Positions 25,282 through 34,177 of a stretch of 64,000 nucleotides of DNA are shown in pieces (position 1 is the stretch's first letter; each line of letters opens with the position of its first letter). Source of the stretch: JAQBQH01 sp035607415 (lineage in GTDB: Bacteria > Myxococcota_A > Polyangia > Palsa-1104). The notes beneath the pieces are model-generated. The model was given only the letters and a program-made list of their open reading frames with translations. It made no database searches and was not told where the DNA came from. The DNA lies in NCBI GenBank assembly GCA_035607415.1, contig DATNAQ010000027.1:186001-250000 (forward strand), in the 5' to 3' direction. A program made the translations under genes and the position numbers.

Positions 25282-25887
25282 CTACGGACCGTTCGTCGGC
25301 AACCCGCCGATGGTGCTCGCCGGATTGCCCTGCTGCACGGTCACGCCGCCGAGCGTGTTCGGCTGCGTCGTGGGGATGGCGGTCGGCGGCGCCACCGGCG
25401 AGCCGGCGCAGTCCGTCGGACGGACCGACGAGCTCGAGACGATGCCGCCCGTCGCCGCGTTCTGCGGCATCGAGCCGTAGCACGGCGGCGTCGACGAGGT
25501 CGGCGGCGTCTGCGTCGACGGCGGCGGAGGAGGTACCGTCAACGCAGTCGTCGGTGCCGACGGTGCCGAGGCCAGCGTGCCGGTCGCCGGCGTGGTGCCG
25601 GGCGTCCGCGTCGACAGCGTATCGGGCGGCGGCGGCGGCGCCAGCGACGGCGGAGGCGGCACGGTCGACAACGAAGGCGACGTCGACACCGACGGCGGCG
25701 TCGGCGTCGGCGGAACCGACGGCTGCAGCGACGACGGAGGCGCCGTCAACGGCGTCGGCGGCGTCGGCTCCAGCGACTGCGCGGGCGGTGGCGGCGGTGC
25801 GACACCCGGCTGCCCCGCCACCTGAGCGTAGGCGACACCACTCGACCATTCGATCGCAGCGACGACAAGGACGTAGTGGATGCGCAT
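25282..25887 (-). CDS. Pro/Thr/Ser-rich secreted protein
   Basis: A 201-residue protein with a signal peptide ending AYA near residue 21, then a mature chain that is almost entirely low complexity: Pro, Ser and Thr dominate from residue 30 to 190, with three PPPPP runs. Two Cys residues lie near 136 and 161. Such chains act as cell-wall spanners or linkers, but no folded domain is visible. The frame is credible because it starts with a good export signal; the 25288-25887 stretch is also open on other frames due to GC content, so confidence is moderate. Confidence 0.5.
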   Translation of the reverse strand: MRIHYVLVVAAIEWSSGVAYAQVAGQPGVAPPPPPAQSLEPTPPTPLTAPPSSLQPSVPPTPTPPSVSTSPSLSTVPPPPSLAPPPPPDTLSTRTPGTTPATGTLASAPSAPTTALTVPPPPPSTQTPPTSSTPPCYGSMPQNAATGGIVSSSSVRPTDCAGSPVAPPTAIPTTQPNTLGGVTVQQGNPASTIGGLPTNGP

Positions 25888-25964
25888 GAGCGGCGAAGCT
25901 GCATTGCTCGTACCGCGACCGATCGGGCGAGCGCCGCGGCTTGCGGCATGCAGGTCCTCGGCGT

Positions 25965-26753
25965 GTGATCGGCAATCTCGTGTACCGCACGCCCATCCTC
26001 CTTCTGTGCGCGGCGGCGCTCGCCGTCTGGGTCGTCCTCATCGAGCTCGGCTTCCGCGTCGCTGCGCGCGCGCGCCGCCGCAGCGCCGGTGTTTCGCCCG
26101 CGCAGCTCTCGACGACGGAGGCGGCGGTGCTCAGCCTGCTGGCGCTGCTGCTCGCCTTCTCGTTCGCGATGGCGCAGGGCCGTTACGACGCGCGCCGCGC
26201 GCTCGTGCTCGAGGAGTCGAACGCCATCGGCACCACCTATCTGCGCACCGCGCTCCTCGACGAGCCGGAGCGCAGCGAGCTGCAGTCGCTGCTCCGCCGC
26301 TACGTCGACCTGCGCGTCGCGCTGCACGAGGTCGGCTTCGACGCGCGCCGCCGCGACGCGCTCAACGCCGCCTCTGTGCGCCTACAAGCGCAGCTGTGGG
26401 ACAAGGCCACGCGCGCCGTCGCGCGAACGCCGAACCAAATCGCGAGCGGCCTCTTTTTACGCTCGCTGAACGATGTGATCGATCTGCACGAGAAGCGACG
26501 CGTCGCCGTGGAGAATCTCGTTCCTCTGCCGATCGTGGAACTGATCTTCTTCGTCGGATGCATCGCCGCGGCGCTCGTCGGCTACGACTGCGGTCTCGAC
26601 GGTGCGCGACGCTTTTGGCCCACTTTTCTCGCGACGCTCGTCTTCGTTTCGGTGGCCGCGCTCGTGCTCGATCTCGACCGTCCTTCGCGCGGTGTCATCC
26701 GCGTGCCGCAAGAAAGCATGATCCGTTTGCGCCACAGTTTGCGCTCTCCGTAA
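25965..26753 (+). CDS. DUF4239/bestrophin-like membrane protein
   Basis: A 262-residue inner-membrane protein with two N-terminal helices (TPILLLCAAALAVWVVLIEL and TEAAVLSLLALLLAFSFAMA), a central soluble helical region with the conserved EESNAIGTTYLRTALL segment, and two C-terminal helices. The EESNAIGT block is typical of DUF4239 proteins, distantly similar to bestrophin channels. The GTG at 25965 is chosen because it begins just before the first helix; TTG 25941 is an alternative. The start overlaps no other gene; function unknown. Confidence 0.75.
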   Translation: MIGNLVYRTPILLLCAAALAVWVVLIELGFRVAARARRRSAGVSPAQLSTTEAAVLSLLALLLAFSFAMAQGRYDARRALVLEESNAIGTTYLRTALLDEPERSELQSLLRRYVDLRVALHEVGFDARRRDALNAASVRLQAQLWDKATRAVARTPNQIASGLFLRSLNDVIDLHEKRRVAVENLVPLPIVELIFFVGCIAAALVGYDCGLDGARRFWPTFLATLVFVSVAALVLDLDRPSRGVIRVPQESMIRLRHSLRSP

Positions 26754-26819
26754 CGCTGGCCACGAACAGTCTTGACGTGACGAACGCGCGCACTCACACC
26801 GGCCAGTGCGAGGTGATCC

Positions 26820-27401
26820 ATGCGTCAGTTCGGGCGGGCGGCAGCGACGGTAGTGTCCGCGATCCTCTCGTGCAGCGCGGTTGCACATGCTCAGTCTTTC
26901 GGCCCCGGCAGCATCGCGATCGCCGACGCCGATCCGCCGCTCGATGAAGAGCTACCGGCGGATCCGCCGACGCCGCCGCCGACGGCATCACCGTCGATGA
27001 TGCCGCACTGCACCTGCACACCGACGATGTGCGTCCCTGGCTGCGATCTGCCGCCGCTCGTCAATCCCGAAGTCGGCGAGGACGAGCTCGAGGCGGTGCT
27101 CATCGGCGGCGCCTCGGCGGCGGCGCTCGGCTACCTCGTCTCCAACGTGCTCGTCGCCATGCAGCCGCATCGCACCGCCGTCGTCGACGGCATCCCCGTC
27201 TTCGGCGCCATCTGGTCGGTGGCGCACAACGACGCCGGCGATCGCACGACGCCGCTGCTGCTCTTCTCGGCCGGCGTGCAGGCCATCGGCATCCTCGTCA
27301 CCGTCGCCGCCGCCACCGAGCTCCACGATCTGCGACGCCTCAACCTCGACATCAGCGCCAGCGCCACCGGCGGCAGCATGTCGGTCGGCTGGCGTTTCTG
27401 A
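26820..27401 (+). CDS. Small secreted/membrane protein with Cys-rich segment, unknown function
   Basis: A 193-residue protein with an ATG after GAGGTG, a signal peptide ending AHA near residue 24, a Pro-rich linker, and a short Cys cluster (HCTCTPTMCVPGCD, residues 63-76). Two hydrophobic segments follow (about 93-112 and 146-164), so it probably spans a membrane. I do not recognise a family; similar short myxobacterial proteins with Pro linker, Cys cluster and two helices exist only as hypotheticals as far as I know. Confidence 0.6.
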   Translation: MRQFGRAAATVVSAILSCSAVAHAQSFGPGSIAIADADPPLDEELPADPPTPPPTASPSMMPHCTCTPTMCVPGCDLPPLVNPEVGEDELEAVLIGGASAAALGYLVSNVLVAMQPHRTAVVDGIPVFGAIWSVAHNDAGDRTTPLLLFSAGVQAIGILVTVAAATELHDLRRLNLDISASATGGSMSVGWRF

Positions 27402-27503
27402 TCGCGCGATCGCCGTCTTTAGAACGAAAGTAAAAAGCGCACGCCGCCACTTGCGCGCGGTGCGCGATGTGCCTACCTCGGCTCCCGTTCGCGAGGGCCG
27501 TTC

Positions 27504-28013
27504 ATGCGAGAGCCGACCGTTTCGATGATGCTCGACCACGTGCGCGCGATTCACCGCGCCGTCACCGGCGGCGAGGCGCCCGACGGCGCCGAGCACGCCG
27601 ATCCCGGCGTGCACCCCACGGCGAGCGCGGTAGCCGGGCGTTTCGCCGAGCTCGAGTCGCTGGTGCGCTCCATCCCCGCGCTCGCCGAGCGCGTGCCGCC
27701 GTTCTCCTTCACGCCGCCGGCCGACATCATCGCCGTCGAGCGCGAGATCATCGTCGAGCTTGGCGTGCCCGGCGCCGACGTGCACAACGTCCACGCCGAG
27801 CTGATCGGCGACAGCGTCCTCGTCTCCGGCGTGCGCGTCCGTGACGCCGGCGAGGCGCGCGTGTGGCTACACGCCGAATTGCCGTGCGGGCCGTTCAGCC
27901 GTCGGGTGCAGCTGCCGCTGCCCGCGTCGGGCGCCCCGCGCATCGAAGTCGATCGAGGAGTCGTTCGCATCCGGCTGGCGAAACGTCCGAAGTCTTCGCT
28001 GCCGCAAGCATGA
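27504..28013 (+). CDS. Hsp20/alpha-crystallin-like small heat-shock protein
   Basis: A 169-residue protein. Residues about 70-165 show the alpha-crystallin strand pattern: FTPPADIIAVEREIIVELGV, then HAELIGDSVLVSGVRV, RRVQLPLP and the closing GVVRIRLAK. The N-terminal 65 residues are helical and variable, as usual for small heat-shock proteins. A C-terminal I-x-I motif is not seen. It is followed 27 bp later by the gene for a highly repetitive, aggregation-prone looking protein, which suggests a chaperone-client relation. The ATG at 27504 has no strong ribosome site. Confidence 0.7.
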   Translation: MREPTVSMMLDHVRAIHRAVTGGEAPDGAEHADPGVHPTASAVAGRFAELESLVRSIPALAERVPPFSFTPPADIIAVEREIIVELGVPGADVHNVHAELIGDSVLVSGVRVRDAGEARVWLHAELPCGPFSRRVQLPLPASGAPRIEVDRGVVRIRLAKRPKSSLPQA

Positions 28014-28040
28014 CCACGCAGCACAACCTGGGAGGCGTGC

Positions 28041-29537
28041 ATGGAAACCGAGCGGTTCGATTCTGGTGAGCTCTATCGTCTCGACGAGACCATCCGCAAC
28101 ACGATGGACGCGATCCGGCGCTCGCCGCAGCTCGCGGGCGGCGGCTTTGGTGGCTTCTCCTCGCAGTTCGGCGGCGGCTGGCAAGGCCCGCAGCAGCAGC
28201 AGCAGTTCCAGGGCCCCGGCTTCGAGCACATCTCCGACGTGATCGCCGAGCGCGTCTGTGACCGCGTCTCGGAGCGCGTCTCGGAGGTGGTGCGCGACCG
28301 GCTGCGCCACGCGGTGCGCGAGCGCATCGTCGAGAACCTGCGCATGCACCTCGGCGAGGAGCTGCGCGACGAGCTGCGCCAGGCGATGATGTCGGGCCAG
28401 CCGGGGCCGCACCTCGTCGAGCAGATCGCCGACCGCGTCTCGCAGCGCGTGCACGAGCGCGTGCGCGAGCGGCTGGCGAGCGACATCCGCGATCGCGTGA
28501 TCGAGGCGGTGCGCGAGTACACCGCCGAGTCGCTGCGCGAGCGCATCGGCGAGGCGCTGCGCGGCGCCATCGTCGGCGGTCAGCTCGGGCCGCAGCTGAG
28601 CGGGCCGGGGGCCGAGATCCTGGCGCTGGCCATCCGCGAGCGCGTGACCGCGGCGGTGCGCGAGCGCGTCACCGAGATGATGCGCGAGCGCATCGGCCAC
28701 GAGCTGCGCGAGCGCATCGGCGAGAACCTGCGCGACAAGCTGCGCGAGGCGCTGCGCCGCTCGCTCCAAGAAGCGTATCCGATGCTGATGCAGGGCGGCC
28801 CGGCGGCGGAGATGTTGATCCTGACCTTGCGCGAGCGCATCGCCGAGCACGTGGGCGAGCGCGCCAACGAAGAGATCCGCGAGCGCATCGGCGAGCTGGT
28901 GCGTGAGCGCCTGTCGCAGGTGTTGCGCGAGCGGCTCTCCGAGGAGCTGCGCGGGCGGCTGCAAGAGGTGCTGCGCGGCGGCATGGGCGGCGGCTTCGGG
29001 CAGCAGTTCGGCGGGCAGCAGTTCGGTGGCCAGCAGTTCGGCGGGCAGCAGGGCTTCGGCCAGCACGGCTTCGGTGGGCAGCAGGGCTTCGGCGGCGGCT
29101 GGCAGCAGCAGCAGCAGTTCGGCGGCAGCTCCAGCGAGCACATGATTTCGGAGATCCGCGACCGCATCGCCGAGTCACTGCGCGATCGTCTGAGCGAGAG
29201 CGTGCGCGAGCGCGTGGTGCAGGTGGTGCGCGAGCGCATGGGCGAGGTCGTGCGCCAACACCTCGTCGAGGCCGTGCGCGCGGCGATGCAGCAGAGCCCG
29301 ATGGCGCGCGAGCTGCAGACCGCGGGCATCGACGCCGAGCGCATCGCCGAGTCGCTGCGCGATCGCATCGTCGACAACCTGCGCGAGCGCGTGATCGAGA
29401 CGCTGCGCGAGCGGCTCTCCGACGGCTTCCGTGAGCGCGTCGCCGAGGCGGTGCGCGAGAAAGCCGGCGAGGCCATTCGCATGGCGCTGAGCCAGCAGCA
29501 GGGCTTCGGCTCTCAGACGCCCTTCCGCGCCTCATAG
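28041..29537 (+). CDS. Repetitive amphipathic protein with Gln/Gly/Phe-rich linkers
   Basis: A 498-residue protein of unknown family. Six blocks of 50-60 residues consist of near-perfect four-residue steps such as IADRVSQRVHERVRERL, predicted as charged amphipathic helices. The blocks are separated by short Gly-Pro linkers and by two low-complexity stretches: residues about 32-61 (with QQQQQ) and 313-368, made of FGGQQ repeats. There is no signal peptide or membrane segment. The Gln/Gly/Phe stretches resemble prion-like phase-separating regions. The ATG at 28041 follows GGGAGG and lies next to an Hsp20-like gene. The reading frame is supported by the strict repeat periodicity. The 3' end overlaps the convergent regulator gene by 25 bp. 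Confidence 0.8.
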   Translation: METERFDSGELYRLDETIRNTMDAIRRSPQLAGGGFGGFSSQFGGGWQGPQQQQQFQGPGFEHISDVIAERVCDRVSERVSEVVRDRLRHAVRERIVENLRMHLGEELRDELRQAMMSGQPGPHLVEQIADRVSQRVHERVRERLASDIRDRVIEAVREYTAESLRERIGEALRGAIVGGQLGPQLSGPGAEILALAIRERVTAAVRERVTEMMRERIGHELRERIGENLRDKLREALRRSLQEAYPMLMQGGPAAEMLILTLRERIAEHVGERANEEIRERIGELVRERLSQVLRERLSEELRGRLQEVLRGGMGGGFGQQFGGQQFGGQQFGGQQGFGQHGFGGQQGFGGGWQQQQQFGGSSSEHMISEIRDRIAESLRDRLSESVRERVVQVVRERMGEVVRQHLVEAVRAAMQQSPMARELQTAGIDAERIAESLRDRIVDNLRERVIETLRERLSDGFRERVAEAVREKAGEAIRMALSQQQGFGSQTPFRAS

Positions 29538-30901
29538 GCCGGCGCGCGCGGCGCTTCCTCCGTGGATGGCGCGGCGCGACCGAGGGTGAAACGCTCGATG
29601 CGTCCCACGCCCTCGTCGCGTCGCGCCAGCGCACGGGCCAGCGCCGCCTCGGCGAGCCGGCTCACCTCCTGCTCGCCGACGCCGATCACGGCCGCGTTGT
29701 CGACCGTGATCATGCCGGCGCGAGCGTCGGCGCGCGAGGCCCAGGCGGCGAGCGCACGCCCGGCGGCGGCGCGCACGCTCAGCTTGTCGGGCCGCGCCAC
29801 GACCACGCCGTAGCGGCCGTTCTCCAGATCGGCGATGCAACAATGATCGCGCCCCATCGCTTCGGCGAGCTCGTCGCGCCATTCGGCGGGGGGACGCGCG
29901 CACTCGATCATGATGACGTGCAGCGCGTCGGTACCCGACTGGCAGCGGCGCAGGAGCGCCGAGAGCAGCAGGGCGTAGCCGCTCTCCGAGATGAGCCCGA
30001 GCGGCGCCCACAGCGCCTGCGGTGGGTGGGGCTCGTCGGCCAGCACCGCCGAGGCGCGCCGACCCCACGCCTGCATGACCTCGAAGTCCTCCGACCCGAG
30101 CGCGTGCGGCCTCTCGTCGACGACGCAAAACGCGCCGATGGCGACCTTGCCGATGCGCAGCGGCACGCCGGCGAAGAAGCCCTGCATGGTGCCGAACGCG
30201 GGCGCGCCATGGCCGGAGAGCACGATCGACGACGCGGTCTCGACGATGTCGCGCACCAGCGGCACGCGCTCGCCCACCGGCGAGTCGAGATCGACCGGCG
30301 CGCCCTCGGAGGCGGCGACGACGCGCAGCCGCCCTTCGCGGACCACGGCGACGAACGCGTGGCCGAACCCGAGGTAGGCGGGGGCCCAATTCACGGTCCA
30401 CTCGGTGCGCCGCTGCATCTCGGGATAGACCGGCGCCAGGCGCGCCAGCGCGGCATCGGCGGCGGCGGCGGCGACGCTGCGCTGGTGCCGTGCGGCATCG
30501 GCGGCGTGCTGCTGCGTCGACGGTGTCGGCGCGCGCCCATCGGCGGCGGCGGCGATGGTATCGAGCAGATCGTCGACCACGAAGGGCTTCGGGATGAAGC
30601 TGCCGGCGCCGCGCCGCAGCGCCTCGCGCGCGACGTCGCCGAAGCCGGACATGGCGATGATGGCGGGCAACGGCGGCGCCAGATCGCTGCGCACGCGCGT
30701 GATCAGATCGAGGCCGCTGGTCACGCCGAGCATGATGTCGGTGAGCAGCACGTGCGGCCGCTCGCCGCGCACGAGCTCGAACGCATGCACGGCGTCGCCG
30801 GCGACGATCACGCGATAGCCGGCCGCCTCCAGCGCCATCTCCAGGACCTCGAGGATGTCGTCGCTGTCATCGACGACGAGCACGGTGATCGGGTGAGACA
30901 C
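29513..30901 (-). CDS. Response regulator with GAF-like and degenerate GGDEF-like C-terminus
   Basis: A 462-residue protein. Residues 5-118 form a receiver domain with the acidic pair in VVDDSDD, the phosphoacceptor Asp in LLTDIMLG and the Lys in SFIPKPFV. A GAF-like domain follows (about 165-285, with GFFAGVPLRIGKVAIGAFCV). The C-terminal 150 residues have the strand/helix order of a GGDEF domain (VIMIECARPP, CCIADLENGRYGVVVARPD), but the GGDEF signature is missing, so it probably does not make c-di-GMP. The GTG start at 30901 follows AAGGAG. No partner histidine kinase is adjacent. Confidence 0.78.
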   Translation of the reverse strand: MSHPITVLVVDDSDDILEVLEMALEAAGYRVIVAGDAVHAFELVRGERPHVLLTDIMLGVTSGLDLITRVRSDLAPPLPAIIAMSGFGDVAREALRRGAGSFIPKPFVVDDLLDTIAAAADGRAPTPSTQQHAADAARHQRSVAAAAADAALARLAPVYPEMQRRTEWTVNWAPAYLGFGHAFVAVVREGRLRVVAASEGAPVDLDSPVGERVPLVRDIVETASSIVLSGHGAPAFGTMQGFFAGVPLRIGKVAIGAFCVVDERPHALGSEDFEVMQAWGRRASAVLADEPHPPQALWAPLGLISESGYALLLSALLRRCQSGTDALHVIMIECARPPAEWRDELAEAMGRDHCCIADLENGRYGVVVARPDKLSVRAAAGRALAAWASRADARAGMITVDNAAVIGVGEQEVSRLAEAALARALARRDEGVGRIERFTLGRAAPSTEEAPRAPAYEARKGV

Positions 30902-30975
30902 GTCGGGCTCCTTCTTGTGAGGGTGCCGCGCGCCCGTCTCGTGCCTTGAAGGAACTTGTCCGGACGTGGTCAGAC

Positions 30976-32631
30976 TCAACGCAGGGCTCCGACCACGCGC
31001 GCGCGCGCGCCGCGAACCACGACGTGTACGGAGACGGCGGGCCCGAAGCGACGCTCGCCCGGACGCTGGGCCGCGAACGAGAGCACGCGATAGCCCTCGC
31101 CCGCCGGCAGCGTCATGCACACGGCGCCGTCGCGCGCCGCGCCGCGCACCACGGCGACGTCGCGCCCCTCCTCGCGCGCGCGATAGACGGTGCGCTCGTC
31201 GCCACCGAGGCCGGCGCGCACCCATAGATCGGTGAAGCACATCTGCCCGCCGACGGGCGCGAAGTGATCGAGCGGGCTCGTCTCGGTGAACGCGTCGCGC
31301 GCGACGATCTCGCGCCGCCGCCACAGCGTGTCGGCGAGGTAGGCCGCCGCCGCCGGACGGTAGCGCGCCGCCGCCACCACCGCGTCGAGCTCGGTGCGCG
31401 AGAACGCGGCCACGCGCTTGGCGCCCCAGTAGCGATCGCGCGCGGTGGCGCGCACCAGCGCCGGGATGTCGACGATCGGGCGCCACTTGCGCGGCTCGAA
31501 GTGCTCGGCCGAAAAGCCGCCGAGCTCCGGGTACTGCTCGACGATGGCGCGCCGCCGTCGCTGCCAGCGCGGATCCTCCCAGCGGTGCGGGAACACGCCG
31601 AGCGTGGCGATCGAGCCGAGGATGTGCCCGAACTGGAAGTAGCTCTGGTCGCCCATCCAGTAGGGCGCCGGGCGCGCGGCGAAGGTGCCGAACGAGCCGC
31701 CGACGTCGAGCTGGTAGTGCACGACGTGGCCGCGGTCGGGCGCGCCGAGATAGCTGTCGAGCGTGTTGTTCTCGAGGAGATCGACGTCGTCGATCCAGGC
31801 GGCGAAGGTGCCGAAGCCGCGTAGATCGCGGCGGTCTTCGTGCGGCGTGCGATCGTTCGGATCGTGGAGGTCGCGTCCCTTCCACTGGAAGGGGCCGAGC
31901 ACGTGACCGTCGACCCAGCGGCTGGCGACGACGCGATAGACGCCGCTCGCGTCGTGCGCGGTGTGCCACAAGATCGCGTCGAGCTCGCCGTCGTCGAGGA
32001 TCGAGAGCTGGCCCCAGCGGTTGGGCACGGTGGCGCCGGGCTGCACGATGAGCTCGGCGCGCGTGACGTCGACGATCTCGTCGTCCGGCGCGCGCCAGCC
32101 CGAGGCCCAGGCCAGCCGGGTGGCGACGCTGTCGGCGCCGGTGACCAGGCCGGGGTGGTCCTCGGGATCGAACTTGAGCGCATACTTTCGGCCGAGCGCG
32201 TCGAGCACGACGAAGCCGGCCGCCGAGCCGCCTTCGAGCGCCTTGGTGATGCGGAACGGCGGCTGCGGCAACGGCTCGCCCGGGTTGCGATGGGTGAGGA
32301 CGTCGGTGCCGAGCGCGCGCGGCGGCGCCCACGGACGTGCGGGATCGCGGCGCGGATCGGAGTACCACGACGACTCGGGCACGTCGTCGACGGCGTTGAC
32401 GTTCTGCGCCTCGAGGCCGTACTCGACGTTGAACACGCGCTCGGCGGGGCGGAACACGGCGTTGTCCACGCCCGGCCAGACGCGGCGCGTGCCGAGGATG
32501 AAGTGCTCGGGCGGCATCGGGATGGGCGCGTCGTCGGGATCGCGCCACAAGATCTCGCGGTCGGCGAAGCGCGGCGCTGGATGCGCGCAAGCGGTGACGA
32601 ACAGGAGAACCGCGAACGCCGCGCGCTTCAT
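30976..32631 (-). CDS. Large lipoprotein with kinase-N-lobe-like segment, paired with beta-barrel protein
   Basis: A 551-residue lipoprotein (lipobox FVTACAH near residue 15). The segment ITKALEGGSAAGFVVLDALG followed by KYALKFDPEDHPGL resembles the ATP-binding N-lobe of protein-kinase-like or HipA-like folds, and a later HYQLDVGGSFGTFA stretch may be part of the same fold. No complete kinase catalytic loop is visible. Its ATG overlaps the stop of the beta-barrel gene (ATGA, 32628-32631), so the two are co-translated and likely form one outer-membrane system. The function is unknown. Confidence 0.65.
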   Translation of the reverse strand: MKRAAFAVLLFVTACAHPAPRFADREILWRDPDDAPIPMPPEHFILGTRRVWPGVDNAVFRPAERVFNVEYGLEAQNVNAVDDVPESSWYSDPRRDPARPWAPPRALGTDVLTHRNPGEPLPQPPFRITKALEGGSAAGFVVLDALGRKYALKFDPEDHPGLVTGADSVATRLAWASGWRAPDDEIVDVTRAELIVQPGATVPNRWGQLSILDDGELDAILWHTAHDASGVYRVVASRWVDGHVLGPFQWKGRDLHDPNDRTPHEDRRDLRGFGTFAAWIDDVDLLENNTLDSYLGAPDRGHVVHYQLDVGGSFGTFAARPAPYWMGDQSYFQFGHILGSIATLGVFPHRWEDPRWQRRRRAIVEQYPELGGFSAEHFEPRKWRPIVDIPALVRATARDRYWGAKRVAAFSRTELDAVVAAARYRPAAAAYLADTLWRRREIVARDAFTETSPLDHFAPVGGQMCFTDLWVRAGLGGDERTVYRAREEGRDVAVVRGAARDGAVCMTLPAGEGYRVLSFAAQRPGERRFGPAVSVHVVVRGARARVVGALR

Positions 32632-34094
32632 GGGCCGGTCCCCGCGATCGAGAAGTTGAAGCCCTCGCCGAAGCCGTAGCCGAGCTGCACGCCGATGCTG
32701 AAGCTCCCTGCGGTCATCACGTGGAGCGCCACACCGACGTCGGGCTGCATGCGCCGCGCGCCGAACTGGCCGTAGTTCTGTTGGAACACACCGCCGTAGT
32801 CGACGAAGACCGCGCCGTCGAGCCACATCCAGATCGGCCAGCGATACTCGGCGCTGAACCAGAGCGCGCTGTAATCGCGGAAATCCTGAAAGCGGAAGCC
32901 GCGCAGATCGTAGGGCCCGCCGAGCGTCGGCAGCTCGGAGAAGGGAATGTTGCCCACGTCGGGCCAGGCCAGCGCGGTCGCCGCCTGCAGCCAGAGCACG
33001 TGCGAGCGCGCCCACAGGTTGATCGGCACGCCGAGGAGCGCGCGGAGCCGCTCGTAGGAGGCGAAGTCGCCGTCGATGCCGTGCGTGTAATCGAACGTCG
33101 CTTGCGCGAAGATGCCGACGGCGGCCTTGGCGCGGTCGTTGCGCAGATCGAGGACGCCGCCGGCGGAGGCGCGGACGAAGCTGGTGCCGTGCGTGAACCC
33201 GGGGATGGTGCCGGTGTCGTAGACGTTGTCGATGCCCATGTCGCCGCCGATGTTGTCGCCGTTGCCGAAGCGCTTCAGCCCGCTCGCGATCGTGGCGTAG
33301 AAGGCGAACCACGGCCGCGGGCGGATGCGCAGGCTGAGGCGCGCCTCGAGCGCGTTCATCAGGTAGCGGCCGTTGGCCGCGTTCGAATCGGTGTGGCTGC
33401 CGAGGCCGTTGTAGAGGAGATCGGCGCGGCGATCGAAGAGGACGTCGAAGACGACGCCGATCGGATCGCTGCGGCGCGTCGGCTCGACGGTGAGGCCGGA
33501 GTAGACGTAGCGCGCGCCGCCGACGGTGGCGACGACGCTGAGGTTGGTGTCGACGCCGAGCGTGAGATGATCGAAATAGCGCAGGCCGAACTCGGGGATG
33601 TAGATGGTCGAGTAGTAGAAGGCGGGGCGCAGGCCGCGCTGGCCGTCGCTCCAGGTCAAAAAGGAGCCGAGGCGCTCGAGCGGATGCTTGCGATCTTCGT
33701 AACGGACGCCGAAGCCGACGGGGTAGCTGAGGCCCCAGAAGAGCGCGCGGAAGGGAAACAGGAGGATCTGCGGCAGGAGGCGCCAGCGTCGCTTCGGCGG
33801 CAGATCGAGGCGCCCGTCGCTGCGCTCGCCGGCGGCGGGATTGGGCGGCGGGTCGACCCCCTCGTCGGCGGCGTGCGTGCTGGCGACGGCGGCGTTCTCT
33901 TCCGCGGCGCCCTGCTCCGCCGCATTTTGCTCCGCCGCGTCTTGTTCCGCTGCATTTTGCTCCGCCGCGTCTTGCGCGTCGGCTTTCTGCTGCGCGTCCT
34001 GCGGTGGAGCGCCCTCGTCGACGGCGTCAGTCGCCGCCTGCCCGACGACGGCGGGCATCGCCACGAACCACGCCGCCACGAGTAAGCCGCTCAC
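32628..34094 (-). CDS. BamA/TamA-like outer-membrane beta-barrel protein
   Basis: A 488-residue exported protein starting at GTG 34094. After the signal peptide (about residue 22) comes a low-complexity region with a five-residue tandem repeat (QDAAEQNAAEQDAAEQ), then a transmembrane barrel of about 370 residues made of alternating Tyr/Phe/Trp strands. Near the C-terminus, LGGPYDLRGFRF holds the RGF loop characteristic of Omp85/BamA barrels, followed by AEYRWPIW. No POTRA domains are present, so it is a short Omp85-like member. It precedes and overlaps a lipoprotein gene that may act with it. Confidence 0.8.
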   Translation of the reverse strand: MSGLLVAAWFVAMPAVVGQAATDAVDEGAPPQDAQQKADAQDAAEQNAAEQDAAEQNAAEQGAAEENAAVASTHAADEGVDPPPNPAAGERSDGRLDLPPKRRWRLLPQILLFPFRALFWGLSYPVGFGVRYEDRKHPLERLGSFLTWSDGQRGLRPAFYYSTIYIPEFGLRYFDHLTLGVDTNLSVVATVGGARYVYSGLTVEPTRRSDPIGVVFDVLFDRRADLLYNGLGSHTDSNAANGRYLMNALEARLSLRIRPRPWFAFYATIASGLKRFGNGDNIGGDMGIDNVYDTGTIPGFTHGTSFVRASAGGVLDLRNDRAKAAVGIFAQATFDYTHGIDGDFASYERLRALLGVPINLWARSHVLWLQAATALAWPDVGNIPFSELPTLGGPYDLRGFRFQDFRDYSALWFSAEYRWPIWMWLDGAVFVDYGGVFQQNYGQFGARRMQPDVGVALHVMTAGSFSIGVQLGYGFGEGFNFSIAGTGP

Positions 34095-34177
34095 CCGACT
34101 GATATGGGGGCGCTTCGTCGCTCGGCTTGAACGAGCGGATGGCCGGCGACGGCATGGCTCGTGCTTCTCCTAGGACC

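Noticed and set aside
28041..29537. CRISPR-like periodicity in the repeat gene
   Set aside because: The repeats are coding, four-residue based and lack unique spacers.
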